This document shows positions 34,384 through 43,249 of a DNA stretch of 64,000 nucleotides, one piece after another. Position numbers and translations under genes: made by a program. Below the pieces are notes generated by a model that saw only the letters and a program-made list of their open reading frames with translations, searched no databases and was not told the origin of the DNA. This DNA is from Natronomonas marina (GTDB taxonomy: Archaea; Halobacteriota; Halobacteria; Halobacteriales; Haloarculaceae), in the NCBI RefSeq assembly GCF_024298905.1, contig NZ_CP101154.1, positions 2,914,001-2,978,000 of the forward strand, given 5' to 3'. The stretch's first letter is position 1. The number at the start of each line of letters is the position of its first letter.

Positions 34384-35619
34384 ATGATCGAGTACACGGA
34401 TCCGGAACGCGGCGAGGAGATGGCAGCGCGGACGGGCGAGTTCATGGACGAGGTCGTCATCCCGGCCGAACGCGAGTTGCCGGGCGGCGAGCCGGTATCG
34501 GACGCGAAGGTACAGGAACTGCAGGAGCGAGCCAGGGAGTACGACGTCTACGGCCCCCACCTCCCCGAGGAGTACGGTGGGCACGGGCTCGACTTCCGCT
34601 CGATGCTCCCCGTCTTCGAGCAGGCGGGGCGGAGCCTGCTGGGGCCGCCGGCCATGCGTGTCAACGCACCCGACGAGGGGAACATGCACCTGCTGGAGTT
34701 GGCCGGCACGGACGAACAGAAGGAACGGTGGCTCCGTCCGCTCGCCGAGGCGGAGATACGGTCGGCGTTCTCGATGACCGAGCCGACCGACGGCGGGGGC
34801 GCCGACCCGAAGATGATCAAGACGACCGCCGAGAAGGACGGCGACGAGTGGGTCATCGACGGCCACAAGTGGTGGACCAGCCAGGCAACCGAGGCGAGCC
34901 TGCTGATCGTCATGGCCCGGACCGACCCCGACGCCCACCCCTACAGCGGCACCTCGATGTTCCTCGTCGACCCCGACCAGGCCGGCGTCGACATCGTGCG
35001 GAACATCCCACACATGGGCGATTCGGTCCTTCCGATGACCCACGCGGAGGTCCGCTACGACGGCGTCCGCGTCCCGGAAGATGCCGTGCTGGGCGAGTTG
35101 AACGAGGGCTTTACGCTCGCCCAGCAACGCCTGGGCCCGGCGCGGCTGACCCACTGTATGCGGTACTCCGGGATGTGCGAGCGGGCGCTGAACGTCGCCA
35201 AGGCGTACATGGCCGAACGGGAGGCCTTCGGCGAGCGCGTGGCCGACAAGCAGGCGCCGCGCTACGACATCGCCGACGCGGAGATGCAGCTGTACGCCGT
35301 CCGGTCGATGGTCCGCCACGCCGCCCGCCGGATCGCCGCCGGCGAGCAGGCCCGCGTCGAGACCGCCTCCTGCAAGGTCTTCGGTGCCAACGTCTTCCAG
35401 GACGTCGTCGACACCGCGCTCCAGGTGTGCGGCGGCCACGGCATCGGCAAGGACCTCCCGATCGCGGACTTCTACGAGAACGTCCGCGTGCTCCGCATCG
35501 CCGACGGCCCCGACGAGGTCCACAAACGGACCGTCGCCCGCGCCGCCTTCGAGGAGATCGTCGACGCCGAAGTCGAGGACATTCCCCGGTTCGGCGACCC
35601 GAAACGACCGGGAGAGTGA
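34384..35619 (+). CDS. ACAD10/11-like acyl-CoA dehydrogenase
   Basis: 411 aa. It has the ACAD fold (S-M-T-E-P, K-W-W-T-S-Q-A), but the C-terminal signature is R-I-A-D-G-P-D-E-V-H rather than Y-E-G-T-x-x-I-Q. This D-G-P-D-E-V-H form is characteristic of ACAD10/ACAD11 and of LvaC-like enzymes that process 4-phospho-acyl-CoAs made by an APH-fold kinase. The adjoining gene at 35621 encodes just such a kinase, one base after this stop, so the pair mirrors the fused human proteins in split form. Expected role: with the kinase, convert 4-hydroxyacyl-CoA via a phosphorylated intermediate to a 3-hydroxy- or 2-enoyl-CoA. Substrate assignment is inference from family. Confidence 0.88.
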   Translation: MIEYTDPERGEEMAARTGEFMDEVVIPAERELPGGEPVSDAKVQELQERAREYDVYGPHLPEEYGGHGLDFRSMLPVFEQAGRSLLGPPAMRVNAPDEGNMHLLELAGTDEQKERWLRPLAEAEIRSAFSMTEPTDGGGADPKMIKTTAEKDGDEWVIDGHKWWTSQATEASLLIVMARTDPDAHPYSGTSMFLVDPDQAGVDIVRNIPHMGDSVLPMTHAEVRYDGVRVPEDAVLGELNEGFTLAQQRLGPARLTHCMRYSGMCERALNVAKAYMAEREAFGERVADKQAPRYDIADAEMQLYAVRSMVRHAARRIAAGEQARVETASCKVFGANVFQDVVDTALQVCGGHGIGKDLPIADFYENVRVLRIADGPDEVHKRTVARAAFEEIVDAEVEDIPRFGDPKRPGE

Positions 35620-35620
35620 G

Positions 35621-36700
35621 ATGACCGGCGACGAACCCGTCGACGGGAGCTACCTCGACCGGCTCGTCGACCGGGACCGCCTCGAGACGTACCTCGAGTC
35701 GGTGTTCGGCCCGGCGGACGCCTTCGAGGTGGAACACCTCGGCGAGGGCCACTCGAACGAGACCCTGCGGATCACATGGGGGCAAGAGGAGTTCGCCCTC
35801 CGCCGACCGCCGCCGGGCGAGACGGCGGACACCGCACACGACGTCCTCCGGGAGTACCGGGTTATCGACGCCCTGCAGGGCGAACTCCCGGTTCCGCCGA
35901 CGGTCGAGAGCTGTGACGACCACTCCGTCGTCGGCAGCGACTTCTACATCACCGAACTCCTCGAGGGCGACGTCATCCGCGAGACCGAACCCGAACGGTT
36001 CGCGGCGCCGGCGCACCGACGCCGGATCGGCGAGGAACTGATCGACACGCTCACCGAGATCCATACCGTCGACTACGAGGCGGTCGGGCTGGGCGATTTC
36101 GGACGGCCCGAGGGGTACCTCGAACGGCAGGTCGACCGGATGACGAAGCAGATCGAGTGGGCGACCGAACGCACCGAACGGGAACGGACGGTTCCCGAAC
36201 TCGAGGAGGTCGGCCGGTGGCTGTCCGCGAACGTTCCCGACTCCCCGACGCACACGCTGGTTCACGGCGACTACAAGCTCGACAACGTCATGTTCGGCCC
36301 GGGAACGCCGCCGGAACTGGTGGCGGCCTTCGACTGGGAACTCAGCACGCTCGGCGATCCGCTGGCGGATCTGGGCTGGCTGTTCGTCTTCTGGCGCGAC
36401 GAGGCCGACCCCGATCCGGCCATCCCGGAGGTCGTTCCGTCGTTCACCGAACACGAGGGGTATCCGACCCGGGGCGAACTCGTCGACCGCTACGAGGAGC
36501 GGACCGGCATCGCCTTCGAAAACCAGGCGTTCTACCGGACGTTCGCCCTCTACAAGGTCGCGGCGGCGTGTGAGATGTTCTACGCCAGATACCTCGAGGG
36601 CGACAGCGACGACTCGCTGTATGCGGTCATGGACGAGCGCGTCCCGGCGGTGGCAAAGCGGGCCCTCGAGGCGACCGACGAGAGCGGGTGGTCGAGCTAG
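35621..36700 (+). CDS. APH-fold kinase, ACAD10/11-N or LvaA-like
   Basis: 359 aa. Kinase motifs: L-G-E-G-H-S-N-E-T glycine-rich region, H-G-D-Y-K-L-D-N catalytic loop (Brenner motif) and the metal-binding F-D-W-E-L-S-T-L-G-D-P-L-A-D-L. This sub-pattern (D-W-E-x-x-x-x-G-D-P-x-x-D-L) is that of acyl-CoA-associated phosphotransferases rather than antibiotic kinases. It probably phosphorylates the 4-hydroxyl of a hydroxyacyl-CoA for the dehydrogenase at 34384. The stop of that gene and this ATG are 1 base apart, so expression is coupled. A similar kinase lies at 56871. Confidence 0.88.
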   Translation: MTGDEPVDGSYLDRLVDRDRLETYLESVFGPADAFEVEHLGEGHSNETLRITWGQEEFALRRPPPGETADTAHDVLREYRVIDALQGELPVPPTVESCDDHSVVGSDFYITELLEGDVIRETEPERFAAPAHRRRIGEELIDTLTEIHTVDYEAVGLGDFGRPEGYLERQVDRMTKQIEWATERTERERTVPELEEVGRWLSANVPDSPTHTLVHGDYKLDNVMFGPGTPPELVAAFDWELSTLGDPLADLGWLFVFWRDEADPDPAIPEVVPSFTEHEGYPTRGELVDRYEERTGIAFENQAFYRTFALYKVAAACEMFYARYLEGDSDDSLYAVMDERVPAVAKRALEATDESGWSS

Positions 36701-36704
36701 GCGT

Positions 36705-38681
36705 CTATCGCTCCCAGCGCGGCGTGTCGTCTTCGAGGAACGCCGCCAACCCGTGTCGTCCCTCCTCGGTCTGGATCAGCGCCGTGAGTTCGCTCACGGC
36801 GTAGGCGAGCCACGCGTCGAACAGCTCGTTCTCCATGCCGACCCAGGTGTCCTTGATGGTCTCGATCGACTGCGGCGCCGCGGCCGTCGTCGACCGGGCC
36901 AGTTCCCTGGCGACGTCTTCGGCCTGTCCGTCGTCGACCGCGTAGTTGACCAGCCCGATGTCCGCGGCCTCGCTGGCCGACAGCAGATCGCCCGTCATGG
37001 CCAGTTCCATGATCTCCTTCTTGCTTGCGGTCGTGATGCCGTACGTGAGCCAGGCCGGCGGAATGGCACCGATCGTGGCCTCGGGCTGGCCGAACCGGCT
37101 CCCGTCGGCGGCGACGCCGAGGTCACACAGCAGCACCATCTCGCACCCGGCGCCGGTCGCGATGCCGTCGACGAGCGCGATCGTCGGTTTGGGGTGGGCC
37201 CGCAGCGTCTCGATCGTCGGGAGGGCGACCTCGTCGAAGTAGGTCGAGCCCTCGTCGGCGGTCTCCCAGCCCTGCATCTCGGCGATGTCATCGCCGGCCG
37301 AGAAGGTGTTGCCCGCACCCCTGATGATGGTCGCCCGCACGTCGTCGTCCTCGGCGGCGTGTTCGAGCGCCGCCCGGAGGCCCAGCCAGCTCGTCTCGTC
37401 CATCGCGTTCAGCTTCGACGGCCGGTTCAGCGTGATGATCGCCGCGAAGTCCCGTCGTTCGTACGTGATCGTGTCGAACGTCTCCGATTCGAACTCGTGG
37501 TCGTAGAACCCCTCGCCGGCCTTCAGACCGAGGCGCCCGTCCTCGACCATCCGCTCCAGCATCGGATGGGGCTCGTACTGGTCCCATCCGGTCCGCTCGT
37601 GGAGCTCCTCGAGCGTCTCGACGATCCGGTCGATGCCGTACTCGTCGGCGAACTCGAGGAGCCCTCGCGGCCAGTTCATCCCGATCTGCATGGCCGTGTC
37701 GATGTCCTCCCGCGTGGTCACGTCGTTGTCGATGAGCCAGGCGGCCTCGTTCGTGGCGCTCGCCATCATGTACAGCGGGTTGAACTCGAAGCGCCGCTCG
37801 CGGGGGATCGACACCCGCGAGTACTCGCCCGGTTCGGGGTACTCGTAGAAGCCCTCGCCCGTCTTCATGCCGTGTTTGCCCGCGTCGACCAGTTCCTCTA
37901 AGACGTCGGGAACGTTGACCGAAACGCCGTGATCGCGCATCTCGCGCGCCGCCAGGAGGAACATGTCGAGGCCGCTGAAGTCGAGTATCTCGAACGGCCC
38001 CATCGGGAACCCGAGGCGCCTGACGGAGGCGTCGATCGCCTTCGGCTCCTGCTCGCCCTCGTCGACGCGCCGGAGTGCCTCGCTCCAGAACGCGTAGTTG
38101 ATCCGGTTCAGGACGAACCCGGGGACGTCCTTCTCGACGAGGACCGGCGTCTTCTCCAGCCGTTCGGCGAACCGCTCGGCGAACTCGAAGATCCGATCGC
38201 TCGTCTCCTCGCCGCGGATCACCTCGACGATCGGCATCAGCTGGACGGGGTTCGAGAAGTGCATCCCGACGACCGACTCGGGACGGTCGGTCGCCTCGGC
38301 GATCTCGGTGATCGGGAGCGTACTGGTGTTGGTCGCAAGCACCGCCTCCTCGGGCATGACGTCGTCGGCATCCGAGAACACCTCCTCCTTGAGGTCGAGA
38401 TTCTCCGGCACGGCCTCGATCATCACGTCGGCGTCGGCGAGTCCGGCCCGCCGGTCGGTCGTCGTCTCGATCCGATCGAGGACCGCGTCGGTGTCCTCGA
38501 CGCCCATCTGTCCGAGGCTCCCCTCGATCTTCTCGACTGCGTTCTCGAGGACCTCCTCCTCGACGTCGACGATGGTGGTCTCCAGTCCGGCCACGGCAGA
38601 CACCTGTGCGATGCCGTGTCCCATCGTTCCCGCACCGATCACCGTGACTCTCCGTACGTCGTCCGCCTCTGGCACGCTCAT
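36705..38681 (-). CDS. 3-hydroxyacyl-CoA dehydrogenase / enoyl-CoA hydratase fusion
   Basis: 658 aa. Residues 1-about 390 are a 3-hydroxyacyl-CoA dehydrogenase: V-I-G-A-G-T-M-G-H-G-I-A for NAD, the G-M-H-F-S-N-P-V substrate segment with catalytic His, then duplicated C-terminal domains. Residues about 400-658 are a crotonase domain with F-S-A-G-D-D-I-A-E-M and G-Q-P-E-A-T-I-G-A. This dehydrogenase-first order is opposite to bacterial FadB and is the haloarchaeal type. It carries out hydration and oxidation in beta-oxidation. It converges with the ACAD10/11-like pair and could take their product. Reverse-strand GAATATTTAAAT at 38707-38718 is a strong TATA box with 31-base spacing. Confidence 0.95.
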   Translation of the reverse strand: MSVPEADDVRRVTVIGAGTMGHGIAQVSAVAGLETTIVDVEEEVLENAVEKIEGSLGQMGVEDTDAVLDRIETTTDRRAGLADADVMIEAVPENLDLKEEVFSDADDVMPEEAVLATNTSTLPITEIAEATDRPESVVGMHFSNPVQLMPIVEVIRGEETSDRIFEFAERFAERLEKTPVLVEKDVPGFVLNRINYAFWSEALRRVDEGEQEPKAIDASVRRLGFPMGPFEILDFSGLDMFLLAAREMRDHGVSVNVPDVLEELVDAGKHGMKTGEGFYEYPEPGEYSRVSIPRERRFEFNPLYMMASATNEAAWLIDNDVTTREDIDTAMQIGMNWPRGLLEFADEYGIDRIVETLEELHERTGWDQYEPHPMLERMVEDGRLGLKAGEGFYDHEFESETFDTITYERRDFAAIITLNRPSKLNAMDETSWLGLRAALEHAAEDDDVRATIIRGAGNTFSAGDDIAEMQGWETADEGSTYFDEVALPTIETLRAHPKPTIALVDGIATGAGCEMVLLCDLGVAADGSRFGQPEATIGAIPPAWLTYGITTASKKEIMELAMTGDLLSASEAADIGLVNYAVDDGQAEDVARELARSTTAAAPQSIETIKDTWVGMENELFDAWLAYAVSELTALIQTEEGRHGLAAFLEDDTPRWER

Positions 38682-38988
38682 ATTATCGCTTGTATCGTGT
38701 GGTGTCGAATATTTAAATCCAGGTGCCGAGAGCGCCCCGGTTCACGGCCGACCGGACGCGCTCCCCGATAGGGAGTCGGCCGACGTAATCGGCCGCGTGC
38801 GCTGCCGTCCGGCGGACCGCGTGCGCCGTCCAACGAGGACCGTCGGGGTCCCTCGAGCGGAGTACCCCCTCTCTTTTTGTGCCCGGTAAGCGTACACGGC
38901 GCACGATGGTTCACGGAGACGGTGGTACTGGCTTCGACTGGCAGTGTGCGGTCCCGGACGTCCCGTCCGGTTCCGAGGTAGCGCACCG
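38682..38988. other. Divergent intergenic region (307 bases)
   Basis: It contains the TATA box of the fusion gene (GAATATTTAAAT, 38707-38718, reverse strand) and otherwise GC-rich sequence with no supported gene. No clear TATA element was found near the start at 38989. Confidence 0.5.
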
Positions 38989-39996
38989 ATGACGGGCGAC
39001 GTCGACCGCGAACTCCTGTTGCACGTTCGCGCCCACGACTCGATGGAGTCGGTGCTCCAGCAGATGAGTCGGGCGGAGGAGTTGGACTATCGACGCGTCT
39101 CGATGGGGGAGGCGACGGGGTGGAACCGCGTCGGACTGCTCGCGGTCGGGGCCGAGCGGACCGACGAGATCGGCCTCACGAACGACGTGTTCTCCCCGTA
39201 CTCCCGCTCGCCCGCGTTGCTCGGCCAGACGGCTGCCATGCTCCAGCAGCTGAGCGACGGCCGCTACCGGCTCGGTCTCGGGACGAGTTCGCCAGCGCTC
39301 GTCGAGAACTGGCACGGGCTGTCGTTCGACCGGCCCCTCAGGCGGTTGCGCGAGACGATCGAGATCGTCCGGCGAGTGACCACGGGCGAACGCGTCAGCT
39401 ACGACGGCGAGATCTTCGAACTCGAGGGGCTCCAGCTCGAAGACCCCGCACCGGAGACCGCGCCACCGATCGACGTGGCCACGATCGGCCCGAAGACCGT
39501 CGAGCTGGTCGGTCGGTTCGCCGACGGCTGGGTGCCGCAGATGTTCACCCCCGACGGGCTCCGCGATCGGCTGGAGGACCTCGAACGCGGCAGTGACCTG
39601 GGGGACCGCGACCCCGATGCGGTCCGGACGAGCTTCATCCTCCGGTGCTGTGCGATGGAGGACGGAGAGCGGGCACGGGAGATCGCACGAAACCACCTGG
39701 CGTTCGTCATCGGAGCCTACGGCCCCTACTACAGGAAGTCGATCGAACGGCAGGGGTACGGCGACGTCACGGCGGAGCTACAGGAGCGCTGGGAGCGCGG
39801 CGAACGGGACCGGATGACCGACGCGCTGCCCGACGCCCTGCTGGACGAACTCGTGGCCGCCGGGACGCCGGCGGAGGTCAGAGAGAAGTACGCCGAGTTC
39901 GCCGCCATCGACGGCATCGACGCCGTCCGGGTCGGGTTCTTCGACGGACAGTCGGTCGAGAACCAACTCGAGACGATGGCGGCACTCGCCGAGTAG
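38989..39996 (+). CDS. LLM-class F420-dependent oxidoreductase
   Basis: 335 aa luciferase-like TIM barrel. Key segments: S-M-G-E-A-T-G-W-N-R, G-L-T-N-D-V-F-S-P-Y-S-R-S-P, the G-R-Y-R-L-G-L-G-T-S-S phosphate-binding loop and F-A-D-G-W-V-P. The pattern matches the haloarchaeal NP1902A-type group of F420 enzymes. Hydride transfer via F420 to or from an unknown substrate is expected. The ATG at 38989 is taken; an in-frame start at 38944 adds 15 Arg/Pro-rich residues that do not look native. It converges with the ligase at 40039. Confidence 0.88.
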   Translation: MTGDVDRELLLHVRAHDSMESVLQQMSRAEELDYRRVSMGEATGWNRVGLLAVGAERTDEIGLTNDVFSPYSRSPALLGQTAAMLQQLSDGRYRLGLGTSSPALVENWHGLSFDRPLRRLRETIEIVRRVTTGERVSYDGEIFELEGLQLEDPAPETAPPIDVATIGPKTVELVGRFADGWVPQMFTPDGLRDRLEDLERGSDLGDRDPDAVRTSFILRCCAMEDGERAREIARNHLAFVIGAYGPYYRKSIERQGYGDVTAELQERWERGERDRMTDALPDALLDELVAAGTPAEVREKYAEFAAIDGIDAVRVGFFDGQSVENQLETMAALAE

Positions 39997-40038
39997 CGGA
40001 CGACGACCCCCGCCGTCTCACCCGGAGACGACCGGGAG

Positions 40039-41706
40039 CTAGTCCAAGATCCCCTCGCGCTCCCGGAGGTCGCGTCGCCGGACCTTGTCGGTGACGGTCT
40101 TGGGTAACTCGTCGATGAACTCGATCTCCCGCGGGTACTCGTACATCGCGAGAGCGTCCTTGACGTAGGCTCGCAGCTGGTCTTTCAGTTCCTCGGACGG
40201 TTCGTACCCGTTCTGGAGGACGACGAAGGCCTTCGGGACCTCGCCCCGTTCCTCGTCGGGAACGCCGATCACGCCGGCGTTGGCGACGGCCTCGTGGTCC
40301 GCGAGGCTCTCTTCGATCTCCGTCGGCCCGATCCGGTAGCCCGCGGAGATGATGACGTCGTCCTTGCGGCTGTGGAACGAGTAGTAGCCGTCCTCGTCCT
40401 TGATGCCGAGGTCGCCGGTCAGCACCCACCCGTCGCGGATCTTCGCCTCGGTCTTGTCCGGCTTGTTCCAGTACTCCTTCAGACAGACGGGGTCGCCCTC
40501 GTACTTCGCGGCGAACTCGCCGATCTCGCCGGGGGCGACAGTCTCGGCGGGGTCGTGCTGGTCGGCCAGCCGGACCTCGTGGCCCGGCATCGCCCGCCCG
40601 ATCTTCCCGATCGGAACGTCCATCAGCGCCTCACAGGAGCCGACCAGCAGATTCGCCTCCGTCTGGCCGTAGGCTTCGTTGAGCGCGGCGCCGCCGAACC
40701 GCTCGTCGACCCAGTCGACGATGTCGGCACCGACCGCTTCGCCGCCCGTAGCGATGACCCGCACCGACTCCGCCGAGTGCGATTCCGCCCCCGAGGCCCG
40801 CATCATCCGGAGCGCCGTCGGCGGCGCGAAGTAGCTCGTCACGTCGTACTTCTCGATCAGCTCGAAAGCCTTCACGGGGTCGAACTCGCCGCCGTTGTAG
40901 GCCACCTGCGGCTGCCCGTAGAACATCGCCGGGAACACGTAGTCGAAGACGAGGATCCACGCCCACTCCGCCGGCGAGAAGAACACGTCCTGTTCGGTGA
41001 GCTCCATATTGCACCACACCAGAAGGAACGTCGGGAGGTGGCCCAGCACCACCCGGTGGCCGTGTCGCGTCCCCTTCGGATCGCCCGTGGTCCCGCTCGT
41101 GTAGACGATTATCAGGTCGTCGTCGGGGCCGGTTCTGACGTTGTCGAACGCCGGCGAACTCCCCTCCAGTGCGTCCGAAAGCCCGATTTCGTCGTTCTGC
41201 GGATCCACGTCCCCGACGACGAGCGTGGTTTCCAGCGCGTCGAGCGAGTCCGTCCCCCGACGGTACGAGTCGACGTTGGCCTCCCCGACGAGACACGCCT
41301 TCGCCCCCGAGTCGCCGAGCCGGTACTCGATGGCGTCGGGGCCGAAGCGCGTGCTCAGCGGCACCGACACCGCACCCATCTTCCAGGCGGCGACGTGAGC
41401 GACGATCGTCTCGGGCCGCTGTGGCAGGTTGATCCCGATCCGGTCGCCGCGCTCTACGCCCCTGCTCTCGAGGTAGTTGGCGAGCCTGTTGGCCCGCTCG
41501 TTGATCTCCCCGAAGGTGTAGGCCCGCTCCGTCCCCGCATCGTCCTCGAAGAACAGCGCGACGCGGTCCTCGTCGTCGGCCCACCGATCACAGATGTAAT
41601 CGGCCACGTTCAGCGTCTCGGGGACCTCCCACTCGAACGCCTCGTAGAGGTCCTCGTAACTGGCCCACTCCTCCTCGTGGAAGTAGTAACTCTCGAGTCG
41701 ATCCAT
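40039..41706 (-). CDS. AMP-forming acyl-CoA ligase (~556-aa family)
   Basis: 555 aa from the ATG at 41706 (MDRLESYYFHEEEW). Motifs Y-T-S-G-T-T-G-D-P-K-G-T, Y-G-Q-T-E-A-N, Y-E-G-D-P, G-W-V-L-T-G-D-L-G and the C-terminal K-T-V-T-D-K-V-R-R with the catalytic Lys are all present. It is very close to the ligase at 60136 and is the likely parent, or sister, of the truncated copy at 47526. TTAACCGTTTCGACC at 41733-41747 (read on the plus strand) covers the promoter, with identical sequence and spacing at the truncated copy. It is divergent from the crotonase at 41908. Confidence 0.93.
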   Translation of the reverse strand: MDRLESYYFHEEEWASYEDLYEAFEWEVPETLNVADYICDRWADDEDRVALFFEDDAGTERAYTFGEINERANRLANYLESRGVERGDRIGINLPQRPETIVAHVAAWKMGAVSVPLSTRFGPDAIEYRLGDSGAKACLVGEANVDSYRRGTDSLDALETTLVVGDVDPQNDEIGLSDALEGSSPAFDNVRTGPDDDLIIVYTSGTTGDPKGTRHGHRVVLGHLPTFLLVWCNMELTEQDVFFSPAEWAWILVFDYVFPAMFYGQPQVAYNGGEFDPVKAFELIEKYDVTSYFAPPTALRMMRASGAESHSAESVRVIATGGEAVGADIVDWVDERFGGAALNEAYGQTEANLLVGSCEALMDVPIGKIGRAMPGHEVRLADQHDPAETVAPGEIGEFAAKYEGDPVCLKEYWNKPDKTEAKIRDGWVLTGDLGIKDEDGYYSFHSRKDDVIISAGYRIGPTEIEESLADHEAVANAGVIGVPDEERGEVPKAFVVLQNGYEPSEELKDQLRAYVKDALAMYEYPREIEFIDELPKTVTDKVRRRDLREREGILD

Positions 41707-41731
41707 ACCGAGACAGGTGCGCACGCTGCCG

Positions 41732-41739
41732 CTTAACCG
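41732..41739 (-). promoter_or_regulatory. Promoter element of the ligase, duplicated at 47879
   Basis: CTTAACCG (plus strand) reads CGGTTAAG toward the ligase and is about 27-32 bases from its ATG. The 15-base block at 41733-41747 recurs exactly at 47879-47893 in front of the ligase remnant. Confidence 0.55.
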
Positions 41740-41907
41740 TTTCGACCGTCCTGGGCGACCGGCGGTCGCGTTTCCGGTCGGGTTCGACCGTCCGGGTGGG
41801 GTCGCATCGGTCGTTGCATCGGGACGAACGGGACGGGAAGTACCGTGGGGCCCGGACGGGCGTCCGGTCGACAGTAGACTTTTTATCGAGCCCGGAGTTG
41901 TCCGTGC

Positions 41908-42705
41908 ATGGCTCGTTCCGACAGCTACGAGGAGTGGGCGGTTTCGGTGAGCGACCACGGGATCGCGTCCGTGGAGTTACGGCACGAGAAGGACGCCATC
42001 GACGAGCGCGGGATGGTGGAGTTCCACGAGATGCTCGGACGGCTCCCCCACCGGGATGACGTGGAGGTCATCCTCCTCACCGGCGGATCGTCGGCGTTCT
42101 GTGTCGGCCTCGATATAGCGACGTTCGTCGACATCTTCGACGCGACGGAAGGCGACGAGGTCGAACGACAGCGCCGGATTCGGGAGTTGATCCACCGGTT
42201 CCACGGGGCGATCCTCGAGATGGCCACCGTCGGCTGTCCCGTGATCGCTGCGGTGAACGGGTTCGCAGCGGGCGGCGGGTTCAGCATCGCGCTGGCCTCC
42301 GACCAGATAATCGCCTCGGCCGACGCCGAGTTCACGCACGCCTACACCGACATCGGCGCGTCCTCCGACGGCGGGAGCACCTACTTCCTGCCCCGGCTCG
42401 TCGGACTCCAGAAGGCCAAGGAGCTGGTCTTCACGCCACAGCCGCTCTCCGCCGACCGGATGGCCGAGCTGGGCGTCGTAAACCAGGTCGTCGAGGAGGA
42501 CTTCGAAGAAACCGTCCGGGAACGCGCCCGGACGCTCGCGGATCGGCCGACGGAGGCCATCGCCCGCAGCAAGCGGCTACTCAACGGGAGCCTCGACGCG
42601 ACGCTCGAAGGACAGCTCGAGCGGGAACGCGAGGATATGGCCGAGATCGTGCTGACCGAGGAGTTCGAGCGCCGCGTCCGCGGGTTCGTACGCGGCGAGG
42701 AATAG
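41908..42705 (+). CDS. Enoyl-CoA hydratase/isomerase family protein
   Basis: 265 aa crotonase fold. It has the oxyanion segment F-C-V-G-L-D-I-A-T-F and V-N-G-F-A-A-G-G-G-F-S. The first catalytic Glu position is Asp in T-H-A-Y-T-D-I-G-A-S-S-D-G-G, as in dienoyl-CoA isomerase-like or PaaG/PaaB-type members. It is similar to the crotonase at 27033 (shared T-Y-F-L-P-R-x-V-G-L-Q). TTTTTATCG near 41879-41887 may be the TATA element. It precedes a PaaI-type thioesterase on the same strand, with a divergent ligase upstream: a small acyl-CoA unit. Confidence 0.9.
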   Translation: MARSDSYEEWAVSVSDHGIASVELRHEKDAIDERGMVEFHEMLGRLPHRDDVEVILLTGGSSAFCVGLDIATFVDIFDATEGDEVERQRRIRELIHRFHGAILEMATVGCPVIAAVNGFAAGGGFSIALASDQIIASADAEFTHAYTDIGASSDGGSTYFLPRLVGLQKAKELVFTPQPLSADRMAELGVVNQVVEEDFEETVRERARTLADRPTEAIARSKRLLNGSLDATLEGQLEREREDMAEIVLTEEFERRVRGFVRGEE

Positions 42706-42811
42706 CGGCGAGGAGTAACGGTCCCGGTCCGACCGATAGACGGCCGCGAATCGGGGGACGGATGCCGGAACGCACGCAATCTTTAATTGTCGCATCGTCC
42801 ACTGTCCCGAC

Positions 42812-43228
42812 ATGGCCGACGACGAGACGCCGATGGATCCGGACCCGTTCGCCGACCTGCTGGGGATGCGAATCGTGGAGATGGAGGACGGGTACGCGAG
42901 GGGGGTCCTGCCGATGCGTCCGGCGCTGTCGTCGTCGCCGGACACCACGGTCGCACACGGCGGAGTGCCGTACGCCCTCGCCGACCACACGGGCGGTGCG
43001 GCTGCCGTGTCGGTCGACGGCTGGCCGACCCCGACGATCGACATGAGAATCGACTACCTCCGGCCGGTGACCGACGACCTCGAGGCCGTCGCCGAAATCG
43101 CCCGGATGGGCAAGAACGTCGCAACCGTGGACGTCGAACTCTCGACGGGGAGCGACGGGACGGTGGCCGTCGGACGGGGAGTCTACAAGGTTGGGGGGCG
43201 CGAAGAGAGCGCCTGGTCCGGCGAGTAG
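42812..43228 (+). CDS. PaaI-type hotdog thioesterase
   Basis: 138 aa hotdog fold with V-A-H-G-G-V-P-Y-A-L-A-D-H-T-G-G (the HGG site and an acidic residue downstream) and I-D-Y-L-R-P-V. It should hydrolyse an acyl-CoA, as a proofreading or overflow step. CTTTAATTG at about 42781-42789 is a TATA candidate with about 27-base spacing. It converges with the PaaK-like gene. Confidence 0.92.
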   Translation: MADDETPMDPDPFADLLGMRIVEMEDGYARGVLPMRPALSSSPDTTVAHGGVPYALADHTGGAAAVSVDGWPTPTIDMRIDYLRPVTDDLEAVAEIARMGKNVATVDVELSTGSDGTVAVGRGVYKVGGREESAWSGE

Positions 43229-43249
43229 TACCCTGCAGTTTCGGGAACG

